Source: Borreliella burgdorferi B31 (GTDB lineage Bacteria; Spirochaetota; Spirochaetia; Borreliales; Borreliaceae). From it: a stretch of DNA of 49,801 nt. The position numbers and the translations under genes are program-made. The notes below the pieces were generated by a model. That model searched no databases. It was given only the letters and a program-made list of their open reading frames with translations, and was not told the origin of the DNA. This document shows positions 39,959-48,782 of this stretch, piece by piece. How positions within the stretch are numbered: position 1 is the first letter of the stretch; each line of letters starts with the position of its first letter. The DNA is taken from assembly GCF_000008685.2 (NCBI RefSeq), contig NC_001318.1:210218-260018 (forward strand), in the 5' to 3' direction.

Positions 39959-40453
39959 TCACATTAGCAAATTCACAAGCAAGCCTTGAATCTCTTCAAT
40001 GCTATCCAAAAGTTTAATCTGAGTCATTTGATTTTGTAAAACAGAATAAGCAAGTTTGTCTAACTTGTCGTTAATAATCTTAATAATTCTATACTTGGGG
40101 CGCTTGGGATCTCCTAAATTTCCCCCTTTTTGCTCTTTCAAACAAACAGAAGATGATATAATAATGGATATAAACTCTGAAATAACTTTTTTGTAAAAAA
40201 TAACATTTTGTCTGGAAGGCTCACTCAAAAGTCTCTCACCAGTCTCATTAATTCCATCTAACATACTTTTAATTAAATCAAGATTAAATTCTCCATTTTC
40301 AAGTAAAATAAAATGCTTATCCTCTTTGACACTTTCAGCCTGAAATATCGAAGAAAAAAGATTGTTCTTATCAAAAGACACCTTTTTGCCACTTTTTTTA
40401 TAATCTTTTGAATTAAGATTTAATGCCCCAGCAATTAAATTATTTACTTTCAT
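39959..40453 (-). CDS. YaaR-family (DUF327) protein (BB0244-like)
   Basis: 164 residues. The C-terminal half fits the YaaR/DUF327 pattern: GERLLSEPSRQNVIFYKKVI, then KYRIIKIINDKLDKLAYSVL and DSIEEIQGLLVNLL, which closely resembles the end of Bacillus YaaR. No molecular function is established for the family. The start overlaps the bactofilin stop by 14 bases, so it is coupled to the M23-bactofilin pair and may act with the filament. There is no signal peptide or membrane segment. Recognition is by eye from memory of the family. Confidence 0.8.
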   Translation of the reverse strand: MKVNNLIAGALNLNSKDYKKSGKKVSFDKNNLFSSIFQAESVKEDKHFILLENGEFNLDLIKSMLDGINETGERLLSEPSRQNVIFYKKVISEFISIIISSSVCLKEQKGGNLGDPKRPKYRIIKIINDKLDKLAYSVLQNQMTQIKLLDSIEEIQGLLVNLLM

Positions 40454-40994
40454 CTATTTTGTTCACAACACTTGAAAAATATTTATCATCTTTACCTTCT
40501 AAAAGTTGAAAAGACTTTTTTTCTTCTTGATGCACCTTATTGATTTCAATTAAAAGATCTTCATTAACCTTGTAAGAACCAGTATAAAAAAATGTATTTC
40601 TTTCAGGAGCTCTAAGATACTCAGCGCCAATATCCATATACCCATCAATAATAGCGCCCTCTTCAACTTCAATTGACTTACAAGAAATATTTCCAATAAC
40701 ACACCCTGATGCAAATATTTTAATCTTGCTTTTAGCATAAATATTACCCACAACCATTCCAGAAATAACAAGTTCATTAGCATCAATGCTAGATTTAACT
40801 CTACCACTCTCCCCAATAATTACTCTTTTAGTAGAGCTAATGGTGCCTATAAAATCACCATCAAGCCGAATAAAATTATTTGAAACTAAGTCTCCTTTAA
40901 AAAAATCACCAACGCCCACTATTGTTTTTATTTCATCAAAAATAAACAAAGACGGGGCTTTTCTTTCTTTTTTTACAGTCAAAAAATTTAACAT
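40440..40994 (-). CDS. Bactofilin (BB0245-like)
   Basis: 184 residues. A short N-terminal tail is followed by a bactofilin beta-helix at about 25-135: VGDFFKGDLVSNNFIRLDGD, GTISSTKRVIIGESGRVKSS, LVISGMVVGNIYAKSKIKIF, GCVIGNISCKSIEVEEGAII. A charged C-terminal tail completes it. Bactofilins polymerise without nucleotide and often recruit peptidoglycan hydrolases. The ATG at 40994 directly follows the M23 peptidase stop (40995) with no gap, which fits the bactofilin-M23 pairing seen in helically shaped bacteria. Cell-shape control is a reasonable inference. Confidence 0.88.
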   Translation of the reverse strand: MLNFLTVKKERKAPSLFIFDEIKTIVGVGDFFKGDLVSNNFIRLDGDFIGTISSTKRVIIGESGRVKSSIDANELVISGMVVGNIYAKSKIKIFASGCVIGNISCKSIEVEEGAIIDGYMDIGAEYLRAPERNTFFYTGSYKVNEDLLIEINKVHQEEKKSFQLLEGKDDKYFSSVVNKIDESK

Positions 40995-42020
40995 CTATTT
41001 TGAAGCTCCTGTTGCTAAATTTAAATACATATCGGGATTAATAACTTGAGAACCTACACGAACCTCATAATGAACGTGTGGACCTGTTGCATAACCTGTC
41101 TGCCCCATAAATCCAATTATCTGCCCCTTTTTAACATAAGACCCTTTAGAAGTATTAAGCCGCGACATATGCGCATAAAGAGTTGCAAGTCCATACTTAT
41201 GCTTAATTTGAACAAAATTACCATAGCCTGCTGACTGATAACTTGCCCTAACAACTTCCCCATCAGCAGTTGCAACAATAGGAGTTCCAATTCTGACTCC
41301 CCCAAGATCTATGCCTTTGTGAATATACCATTGCCTAGTAAAAGGCTCAATAGCAGGACCAAAATGCAAAGTAATAATTCCAGATCCACCCGCAAGAGGC
41401 CAAAGAGAAGGAATATCATTTAAAAGCTTGTCTTGGGCGTGCAAGACTTTAACTATGCTTTTAAGAGGAGGAATTGAACTTTCTATTTTGCTTTTAATAT
41501 TTTTAAGATCACTAAGCTCTTTTATTGAATTAGCTTCTAAAATTTGCAAATCAATAAAATCAGAAAGATCTCCATCTAGTTTATTTTTATTTAAATCAAC
41601 ACCATTAGAATTGATTTTTAAAGAGGTTTTAAGTTCATCTAAAACTTTAGAAAAATTTTTTGCAACAGAATTAATTTCTACAACTGTATTTCTAAAATCT
41701 TCAATCTCAGATTCTGCTAAAGAGTAATTTTTCTCTGTAGACTTCACAATTGATGAGAGAGTAACGTAATTAACAGCAAGTAAAACAAACCCTATAAAAC
41801 CGCCTAAAAAAAAAGTAGAAAAGAAAAATAAAGTCAAAAAAGAAATTTTAATATTTTTGACATTCCCTTTAACATGGGGAATAACAATAAAACTAATATT
41901 TTGCTTAAAAAAAGAATGTATGGCTTTAAGGGCTATAAACAAAGAATTATAAATAACTAAAAAAAACTTTAAAATTCCTTTAAAACCCAAAATAATCTTA
42001 AATCTAATTCTTTTCTTCAT
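40995..42020 (-). CDS. Membrane-anchored M23 (LytM/peptidase) endopeptidase
   Basis: 341 residues. One membrane segment is at about 55-80 (LTLFFFSTFFLGGFIGFVLL), then a coiled-coil stalk at about 85-200, then an M23 domain. All LytM zinc and catalytic positions are present: H234 and D238 (HKGID), H315 and H317 (HVHYE), with the same H-to-H spacing as LytM. It is predicted to cut peptidoglycan cross-links in the periplasm. First gene of the M23-bactofilin-YaaR run, suggesting localised wall trimming. Its promoter should lie in the 196-base region shared with rdgB. Confidence 0.92.
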   Translation of the reverse strand: MKKRIRFKIILGFKGILKFFLVIYNSLFIALKAIHSFFKQNISFIVIPHVKGNVKNIKISFLTLFFFSTFFLGGFIGFVLLAVNYVTLSSIVKSTEKNYSLAESEIEDFRNTVVEINSVAKNFSKVLDELKTSLKINSNGVDLNKNKLDGDLSDFIDLQILEANSIKELSDLKNIKSKIESSIPPLKSIVKVLHAQDKLLNDIPSLWPLAGGSGIITLHFGPAIEPFTRQWYIHKGIDLGGVRIGTPIVATADGEVVRASYQSAGYGNFVQIKHKYGLATLYAHMSRLNTSKGSYVKKGQIIGFMGQTGYATGPHVHYEVRVGSQVINPDMYLNLATGASK

Positions 42021-42216
42021 AACAAACCTTACTAAAAATTACCATGATCAAACAAGAAAATTAAAAATTTATTTTAACACCTTAGACAAAAATCCAAATT
42101 TTTTCGATAAAAACCTGGTACAAAAATACTTAATAAGTACACAAAATTAAAGAGAATAATACTTAAAACCAATATAATTATACAATTAAACTCATAAATA
42201 CTTTATTATTATATAG

Positions 42217-42822
42217 ATGAAAACACTATTTTTTGCAACAACAAATGAAAATAAAATAAATGAAGTAAAAAATATATTAGATATACCTAATTTAAACTTA
42301 ATAGTCCCTCAAAATTTTAACATAAAAGAAACAGGAAAAACATTTAAAGAAAACTCTTTACTTAAAGCAAAAGCACTGTTTGAAATTTTAAATAACAATC
42401 AAAATGTTTTCGGAGAAGATTCTGGGCTGTGCATTGAGGCACTAAACTTGGAACCTGGAATTTACTCTAAAAGATATGACACTTATAAGCTATGTAAAAA
42501 ATTAAGCACTAATGAAAAAAATCAACTAATTTTGGACTTAATGAAAAATGAAAAAAACAGAAAAGCATATTTTATATGCAACATAAGCTATATATCAAAA
42601 AATGGGCAAATATTAAATTTTGAAGGAATTATTAAGGGAAAAATTGCCTTAAGTTTAAATGACAAGAAAAACTATGGATTTGGGTATGATTCAATATTTT
42701 TAACTAAAAATAATAAAAAGCTTAGTGATCTAACACTTGAAGAAAAAAACAAAATATCCCACAGAGGAATAGCATTTTTAAAATTTAAAAAATTTTTACT
42801 AAAATCTTTATTCAATAGTTAA
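42217..42822 (+). CDS. rdgB: Non-canonical purine NTP pyrophosphatase (RdgB/HAM1)
   Basis: 201 residues, standard. The N-terminal [17 protein letters not shown] forms the phosphate-binding loop, [12 protein letters not shown] carries the catalytic Asp, and GFGYDSIF and SHRGIAF line the base pocket. It removes dITP, ITP and XTP from the nucleotide pool. No Shine-Dalgarno is visible, and TATTAT at 42204-42209 puts transcription start within a few bases of the ATG, so the mRNA may be leaderless. Confidence 0.95.
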   Translation: MKTLFFATTNENKINEVKNILDIPNLNLIVPQNFNIKETGKTFKENSLLKAKALFEILNNNQNVFGEDSGLCIEALNLEPGIYSKRYDTYKLCKKLSTNEKNQLILDLMKNEKNRKAYFICNISYISKNGQILNFEGIIKGKIALSLNDKKNYGFGYDSIFLTKNNKKLSDLTLEEKNKISHRGIAFLKFKKFLLKSLFNS

Positions 42823-42830
42823 ACTTAAAG

Positions 42831-42874
42831 GCTTTTTATATATAAAGTTTAGACTTTATTGTAAAATAAAAAGC
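42831..42874 (+). promoter_or_regulatory. Nested two-tier hairpin between rdgB and pepF
   Basis: Outer stem GCTTTTTAT (42831-42839) with ATAAAAAGC (42866-42874). Inner stem ATAAAGT (42842-42848) with ACTTTAT (42853-42859) around loop TTAG. It begins 9 bases after the rdgB stop. No U-tract follows on the + strand, so it is not a textbook terminator; it could protect the rdgB 3' end or act in the pepF leader. Confidence 0.55.
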
Positions 42875-42941
42875 ACAATGTTTATAAAATTTCAACTTAT
42901 TATTTCTTTTCAAACAATAAAAAAAGGAAGAGGAGAATTTA

Positions 42942-44714
42942 GTGATAAATAGAAATGAAATCAATGAGAATGATAAATGGGATTTATCTTTTCTATTTGC
43001 AAATGAAGAAGAATATGTAAAAACAATCAATGCTATTGAAATTAAAACCAAAGAATTTAAAAAATATGAAAAACTGGAATTAAATTTTGATTTATTTAAA
43101 GAAACTTTAAACAAATACTACGAAATCATGGAAGATTTAGAGAAAGTCTCTTACTATGCAATGCTTCAATTAGAAACAGATGTAACCAATAAAGATTCAA
43201 ATAAAATATATTCCATATGTGTCAATTTAGCTACAAAAGTATCTAATACTACCTCATACTTTATGCCTAAAATACTAAAAACAGACGAAAAAAAAATTCA
43301 AGCTTGGATAAATGATCCAGAGCTTAAGGATAAAAAAATTGCAATTGAAAAAATACTAAGAGAAAAAAAACATATTTTAAGCGAACAAGAAGAAAAAATA
43401 CTTGCTAACTACACCCCCCTTTACACATCTTATCAAAGCATATTCTCAGCATTAACAAATGCTGATATGGAATTTGGAGAGATCAATAAACACCCTTTAA
43501 CCAATTCTACCTACACACTATTTTTACAAAACGAAGATCAAAAAATACGAAAAGAAGCCTTTTTAAGATTTTATCAAAAATACAAAAATAATGAAAATAC
43601 GCTTGCTAATCTTATTATTTCAGACTTTAAGAAAAATCACTTCATTGCAAAGACAAGGAGGTTCCAAAATACTTTTTCAATGCAGCTCTTTTCAAACAAT
43701 ATTGATAAAAAAGTTTATACAAATTTAATCGAAACTGTCAATGAAAATTTACCTGTGCTTAATGACTATTATGAGTTTAGAAAAAAAGTCTTAAACCAAG
43801 AATATCTATATCACTACGATGTTTACGTACCATTAACAAAAGGAATAATATTTAAAAATTCATTTGAAGACGCTTGTGAGAAAATATTAAAATCTTTAGA
43901 GGTACTAGGAAATGAATATACAAAAATCTTAAGAAACGGTCTTTTAAAAGAAAGATGGGTTGATAAATACGAGAATACTGGAAAAAGATCAGGGGCTTTT
44001 AGCGCTGGATCATACAACGGAAAGCCTTATATACTTCTTAATTACAAAGACGAATCAATAAGAGACATGTTTACGCTTGCACATGAAGCAGGACATTCAA
44101 TGCACTCTTACTTTAGCATAAAAAACAACCCATTCCCACACTATAATTATTCCATTTTTGAAGCAGAAATAGCATCAATAATCAATGAACAAATATTGGC
44201 AGAATATTTGCTTAAAAACGAAACCGATACTAACAAAATAAAATATATAAAACTAACACAAATTGACGACATGATTTCAACATTCTTTAGACAAACAATG
44301 TTTGCTGAATTTGAGTACATTATTCATGAAATGATTAGCAAAGAAGAACCTGTAGTAAAAGAAACACTAACAGAAACTTATATGAATTTGTTAAAAAAAT
44401 ACTTTGGACCTAGTCTAAAATTTGATGAATTAAGTCCCCTTGAATGCCTTAGAATTCCTCACTTTTATTCACCCTTTTATGTGTATCAATATGCTACAGG
44501 CATTGCAGCTGCTCTGTCAATATATAAAGGCATTAAAGAAAATAAAAAAGATGCAGTAGAAAATTATATAAAATTTTTAAAAACAGGTGGTTCTAAATAT
44601 CCGCTAGATTCCTTAAATATTACCGGAGTAGATTTAACAAAAAAAGCAACAATAGAAAACACTATTAACATTTTCAAATGCAGACTTGAAGAGATAAAGA
44701 AAATATTCCAATAA
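42942..44714 (+). CDS. pepF: Oligoendopeptidase F
   Basis: 590 residues, M3B family. The zinc motif HEAGH is at 381-385 (catalytic E382), within the longer LAHEAGHSMHSYFS signature, and a third ligand is expected in the FEAEIASIINEQ helix. It cuts oligopeptides of about 7-17 residues in the cytoplasm, useful to an organism fed by peptide import. The start is GTG 42942 with AGGAG 7 bases upstream. pcs follows after 13 bases, so pepF-pcs-dedA look like one operon. Confidence 0.95.
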   Translation: MINRNEINENDKWDLSFLFANEEEYVKTINAIEIKTKEFKKYEKLELNFDLFKETLNKYYEIMEDLEKVSYYAMLQLETDVTNKDSNKIYSICVNLATKVSNTTSYFMPKILKTDEKKIQAWINDPELKDKKIAIEKILREKKHILSEQEEKILANYTPLYTSYQSIFSALTNADMEFGEINKHPLTNSTYTLFLQNEDQKIRKEAFLRFYQKYKNNENTLANLIISDFKKNHFIAKTRRFQNTFSMQLFSNNIDKKVYTNLIETVNENLPVLNDYYEFRKKVLNQEYLYHYDVYVPLTKGIIFKNSFEDACEKILKSLEVLGNEYTKILRNGLLKERWVDKYENTGKRSGAFSAGSYNGKPYILLNYKDESIRDMFTLAHEAGHSMHSYFSIKNNPFPHYNYSIFEAEIASIINEQILAEYLLKNETDTNKIKYIKLTQIDDMISTFFRQTMFAEFEYIIHEMISKEEPVVKETLTETYMNLLKKYFGPSLKFDELSPLECLRIPHFYSPFYVYQYATGIAAALSIYKGIKENKKDAVENYIKFLKTGGSKYPLDSLNITGVDLTKKATIENTINIFKCRLEEIKKIFQ

Positions 44715-44727
44715 AAGGAGCTTTACT

Positions 44728-45432
44728 GTGAAAAATATCAATTTGATTTTAGCTTGGCTTGTACATATTTTTACAGCATCTGGCTTGATTGTAGGACTTT
44801 ACTCAATAATTTCAATTGTAAACGGTAATTATTCTCTTCTTTTAAAGTTAACAGTAATAGGGCTTATCATAGATGGAATTGACGGAACTATGGCAAGAAA
44901 ACTTAAGGTTAAAGAATTAATACCCGAAATTGATGGCACTCTACTTGATAATATTACAGACTATATAAACTATACATTCATACCCGTTATATTTTTTTAT
45001 TTAGGAGAATTTATTGAAGAAAAATATAAAGTCGCCATTTGCATCGGAATTTTACTCTCATCAGCATACCAATTCTCAAGAACAGATGCAAAAACAAATG
45101 ATAACTACTTTAGGGGATTTCCTTCCCTATGGAATCTCTTTGTGATATTAAACATAATCTTTAAAATGGAACAAATAACAAATCTTATTACAATGTCAAT
45201 ATGCATTATAACAAGCTTTATTCCAATAAAATTTATTTACCCATCAAAAACCAAAGAATTAAGGAAAATTACCATACCAATAACAATAATAAGTTGCCTA
45301 ATATTTGTTGTATCAATATTTTCAGAGCTGTCCACAACAGCGTTAAAAATGGCAAAAACGGTTCTTATCCTTTACTTTGCATATTTAACTTTAGCAAGCA
45401 TATATTTAACTTATAAAACAAGAAATAGATGA
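44728..45432 (+). CDS. pcs: Phosphatidylcholine synthase
   Basis: 234 residues with about eight membrane segments. The CDP-alcohol phosphotransferase motif is intact: DGTMAR, then DGTLLD and NITD, in the Pcs spacing. Pcs joins CDP-diacylglycerol directly with choline to make phosphatidylcholine, a pathway of host-associated bacteria that use host choline, in the inner membrane. The start is GTG 44728 with AAAGGAG 8 bases upstream. Its stop overlaps the dedA ATG by 4 bases (ATGA). Confidence 0.95.
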   Translation: MKNINLILAWLVHIFTASGLIVGLYSIISIVNGNYSLLLKLTVIGLIIDGIDGTMARKLKVKELIPEIDGTLLDNITDYINYTFIPVIFFYLGEFIEEKYKVAICIGILLSSAYQFSRTDAKTNDNYFRGFPSLWNLFVILNIIFKMEQITNLITMSICIITSFIPIKFIYPSKTKELRKITIPITIISCLIFVVSIFSELSTTALKMAKTVLILYFAYLTLASIYLTYKTRNR

Positions 45433-46043
45433 CAAAAATGTATATAAACACAATAATAGAATATATTGATTCAAACATAGCTTATTCCCCAATAGTATTT
45501 TTTTCGTTACTAATTTTAGCAGGACTTAATGTTCCTATTTCTGAGGATGCAATAGTACTAATGGGTGGAATTTTATCTAGTCGAAAAAATGAATATACTA
45601 TATTAATATTTTTAGGAATTTTTTGGGGAGCCTATCTTGGAGACATAATATCTTTTTACATTGGGAAATTAATGGGAAATAAATTATTTAAAAACAAAAA
45701 AGACAATAACCTGCTTGACAAAATAAATTACTATTATGGTCAATATGGGGTATTAACTTTATTTATAGGAAGGTTTATACCCTTTGGAGTTAGAAACGCA
45801 ATATTTATGTCAGCAGGAATGGGAAATATGAAATCTAATCTATTTATTGTTTCTGACTTCTTTGCAACTTTGCTCTCAATAGTTGTTTATTTTACTCTAA
45901 GCTTCAAACTAGGTCAATCATTTGAAATAATATTTTCAAAAATAAAAATAATTATATTTGCAATATTTATCGCTGTAATAGCAACAACAATAATAATCTA
46001 CGTAATTAAAAAAAATAAAAAAGTTGACAAAAATTTAAAATAA
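45429..46043 (+). CDS. dedA: DedA-family membrane protein
   Basis: 204 residues with about five membrane segments. DedA/SNARE-associated motifs are visible: GIFWGAYLGDIISFYIGKLMG and FIGRFIPFGVRNAIFMSAGMG, with the conserved F/GRF(I)P-R region. Family members are lipid transporters/flippases (undecaprenyl phosphate or phospholipid), which fits its coupling to pcs. The single Borrelia DedA is reported to be essential (literature). The ATG at 45429 overlaps the pcs stop. The last codons overlap the -35 of the tRNA-Leu promoter. Confidence 0.94.
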   Translation: MTKMYINTIIEYIDSNIAYSPIVFFSLLILAGLNVPISEDAIVLMGGILSSRKNEYTILIFLGIFWGAYLGDIISFYIGKLMGNKLFKNKKDNNLLDKINYYYGQYGVLTLFIGRFIPFGVRNAIFMSAGMGNMKSNLFIVSDFFATLLSIVVYFTLSFKLGQSFEIIFSKIKIIIFAIFIAVIATTIIIYVIKKNKKVDKNLK

Positions 46044-46053
46044 AAAATATAAT
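46024..46053 (+). promoter_or_regulatory. Sigma-70 promoter of tRNA-Leu(GAG)
   Basis: TTGACA at 46024-46029, an 18-base spacer and TATAAT at 46048-46053: consensus in both boxes, with the tRNA 10 bases further on. The -35 lies within the last codons of dedA. Confidence 0.88.
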
Positions 46054-46063
46054 GGTTAATAGT

Positions 46064-46147
46064 GCTGTGGTGGTGGAAGTGGTAGACACGCTAGCTTGAG
46101 GGGCTAGTGGGCGCAAGCCCGTGCTGGTTCAAGTCCAGTTCACAGCA
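46064..46147 (+). tRNA. tRNA-Leu (anticodon GAG)
   Basis: A class II cloverleaf: acceptor GCTGTGG with TCACAGC, anticodon stem CTAGC/GCTAG around loop TTGAGGG (anticodon GAG), a long variable arm (TGGGCGCAAGCCCGT), T loop TTCAAGT and discriminator A73 as expected for Leu. CCA is not encoded. It reads CUU/CUC codons. leuS begins 98 bases downstream with no terminator between them. Confidence 0.97.
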
Positions 46148-46245
46148 TCAAAATTGTTAGCAAATTATTAAATAAAATTAACAAAAATGCAATCTAAAAG
46201 AATATTAGAGAATAAGTTGTTATGAGTTAATTTTCAAGAGGACAA

Positions 46246-48768
46246 ATGTCTAAATACGAATTCATAAAAATTGAAAAAAAATGGCAAGAATTTTGGGATA
46301 ATAACAAAACATACAAAGTAGAAGAAGATCCAAGTATTCCCAAGGAAAAAAGATTGTATATACTTGACATGTTCCCCTATCCTTCTGCCAACGGGCTTCA
46401 TGTTGGTCATCCAGAAGGATACACAGCAACAGACATATTTGGAAGATACAAGCTTTTGAATGGATTTCATGTACTTCACCCAATAGGATTTGATAGCTTT
46501 GGACTTCCTGCTGAAAATTACGCAATACAAACAGGAACTCACCCTCAAAAAAGTACAGAAGAAAATATTAATAAGTTTAAAAAACAAATAAAAGCTTTGG
46601 GGTTTGCCTATGATTGGGATCGAGAAATTAGAACACATGAGGAGAATTACTATAAATGGACACAGTGGATTTTCCTGCAATTATATAAAAAAGGGCTAGC
46701 TTATGTAAAAGAAATGCCTGTATGGTACTGCCCCGAGCTTGGAACGGTACTAGCAAATGAAGAGATTATTCAAACTTCAGATGGACCAAAATCTGAGAGA
46801 GGATCTTACAGCGTCGAAAAAAAATATTTAAGACAGTGGGTTTTAAAAATTACAAAGTATGCTGAAAGATTGCTAGACGACCTTGAAGAATTAGAATGGC
46901 CTGAATCTGTAAAAGAAATGCAGCGAAATTGGATTGGCAAATCAACAGGAGTTGAAATTGAATTTGAAATTGAAGGCCACAGCGATAAAATTAAAGTCTT
47001 TACAACAAGGCCAGACACAATCTTTGGCATCACATATTTAGTGATCGCACCAGAAAATAAACTAATAGAAAAAATAACAAAGAACAACTTTAAACAAAAT
47101 GTTTTAAAATATGTAAAGCACGAAGAACTCAAAAGCGATCTTAATAGGACTTCTCTTGAAAAAGATAAATCGGGAGTTTTCACAGGATCTTACGCATTTC
47201 ATCCAATAACAAATGAAAAAATTCCAATTTGGGTTGGAAGCTACGTACTAGGAACTTACGGAACCGGAGCTGTAATGGGTGTTCCAGCACATGATGAAAG
47301 AGACTTTCAATTTGCCAAAAAGTATCAATTAAAAATTTTACCCGTGATATCAAAATCGGGGAAAAATGAAATATTAGAAAAAGCATTTGTTGATGATGGA
47401 ATTTCAATAAATTCTCCCAATGAATTTAATAATCTTAAAAATTCTGAAGTAAAAGACAAAGTAATAAAATGGCTTACTAAAAACAAAAAAGGGAAAGAAA
47501 AAGTTGCCTACAAGCTTAGAGATTGGATTTTTTCAAGACAAAGATACTGGGGAGAGCCTATACCCATTTTGTTTGATAAACTTGGAAATGCAATACCTTT
47601 AGAGGAAAATGATCTTCCCTTAAAGCTTCCAGAAATTGCAAACTATAAACCTTCTGGAACAGGTGAATCTCCTTTGTCAAGAATTAAAGATTGGGTAAAC
47701 GTAAAAGATATGGGCTTTACAAGAGAAACAAACACAATGCCTCAATGGGCAGGCTCTTGTTGGTATTATTTAAGATACTTAGACCCCAAAAACTCAAAAG
47801 AGTTTGCAAACAAAAAAAAAATTGAATATTGGATGCCGGTTGATCTATACATAGGCGGAGCTGAACATACAGTATTACACCTGCTTTACTCAAGGTTTTG
47901 GCACAAGGTTCTTTATGATCTAGGATACGTAAATACCAAAGAACCTTTTAAAAAGCTAATAAATCAAGGCATAATAACATCATTTTCTTATCAAAAAGAA
48001 AACGGGGTTTTAATACCCAATGACCAAGTTATAGAAAAAGACAATAAATTTTTTGATAAAAAAGATAACAAAGAAGTAACCCAAGTAATTGCCAAAATGT
48101 CAAAATCTTTAAAAAATGTAATAAACCCAGACGACATTATTAAGGAATTTGGAGCAGACTCAATGAGAATTTATGAAATGTTTATGGGGCCACTAACAGA
48201 TTCTAAGCCTTGGAACACTAAAGGAATTATTGGTGTTTTTCGATTTTTAAACAAAATTTGGAACTTAAGAGAAAAAGAACTATCAAAAGAGAATCCCCCA
48301 AGGGAAATAATATCTGAACTACATAAAGTAATAAAAAAAGTCACAGAAGACACAGAAAAACTAAATTTTAACACAGCAATCTCCGCCATGATGATATTTA
48401 TAAATGAACTTCTAAAGTATGAAAAAAATTATTTAAACATATTTAAACCGTTTATCATTATTTTATCTCCCTATGCACCCCATTTAGCAGAAGAGTTGTG
48501 GGAATATATTGGAGAGCTTCCTAGTTTATTCAAAAATTCAAAATGGCCAAAATTCGATGAAAGCCTTATTATTAAAGGCAAAAAAGAAATTGTCTTGCAA
48601 ATAAATGGAAAAATAAAAGACAAAATTTTACTAAACAAAGAGACAGGCGAAAAAGAACTAAAAGAAATAGCAATGGAAAATAGCAAAATAAAATCAAACT
48701 TATTAAATAAAAAAATAGTAAAAATAATTGTAATTAAAAACAAGCTTGTCAACATAGTGATAAAGTAA
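46246..48768 (+). CDS. leuS: Leucyl-tRNA synthetase
   Basis: 840 residues, class I. The HIGH motif reads HVGH in PYPSANGLHVGHPEGYTATD. The CP1 editing domain (about 220-400) has the threonine-rich TTRPDT region and GTGAVMGVPAHDERD with the conserved Asp. KMSKS is intact in AKMSKSLKNVI. The C-terminal domain is present and short (LQINGKIKDKILL). AGAGGA lies 5 bases before the ATG. It directly follows the tRNA-Leu gene on the same strand and may share its transcript. The next gene starts 14 bases later. Confidence 0.97.
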   Translation: MSKYEFIKIEKKWQEFWDNNKTYKVEEDPSIPKEKRLYILDMFPYPSANGLHVGHPEGYTATDIFGRYKLLNGFHVLHPIGFDSFGLPAENYAIQTGTHPQKSTEENINKFKKQIKALGFAYDWDREIRTHEENYYKWTQWIFLQLYKKGLAYVKEMPVWYCPELGTVLANEEIIQTSDGPKSERGSYSVEKKYLRQWVLKITKYAERLLDDLEELEWPESVKEMQRNWIGKSTGVEIEFEIEGHSDKIKVFTTRPDTIFGITYLVIAPENKLIEKITKNNFKQNVLKYVKHEELKSDLNRTSLEKDKSGVFTGSYAFHPITNEKIPIWVGSYVLGTYGTGAVMGVPAHDERDFQFAKKYQLKILPVISKSGKNEILEKAFVDDGISINSPNEFNNLKNSEVKDKVIKWLTKNKKGKEKVAYKLRDWIFSRQRYWGEPIPILFDKLGNAIPLEENDLPLKLPEIANYKPSGTGESPLSRIKDWVNVKDMGFTRETNTMPQWAGSCWYYLRYLDPKNSKEFANKKKIEYWMPVDLYIGGAEHTVLHLLYSRFWHKVLYDLGYVNTKEPFKKLINQGIITSFSYQKENGVLIPNDQVIEKDNKFFDKKDNKEVTQVIAKMSKSLKNVINPDDIIKEFGADSMRIYEMFMGPLTDSKPWNTKGIIGVFRFLNKIWNLREKELSKENPPREIISELHKVIKKVTEDTEKLNFNTAISAMMIFINELLKYEKNYLNIFKPFIIILSPYAPHLAEELWEYIGELPSLFKNSKWPKFDESLIIKGKKEIVLQINGKIKDKILLNKETGEKELKEIAMENSKIKSNLLNKKIVKIIVIKNKLVNIVIK

Positions 48769-48782
48769 AAAAGAGGCGTTAT

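Noticed and set aside
46234..46680. 148-codon minus-strand frame over the tRNA-Leu/leuS junction
   Set aside because: Antisense to the strongly conserved HIGH region of LeuRS; Cys/Phe-rich composition unlike real genes here.
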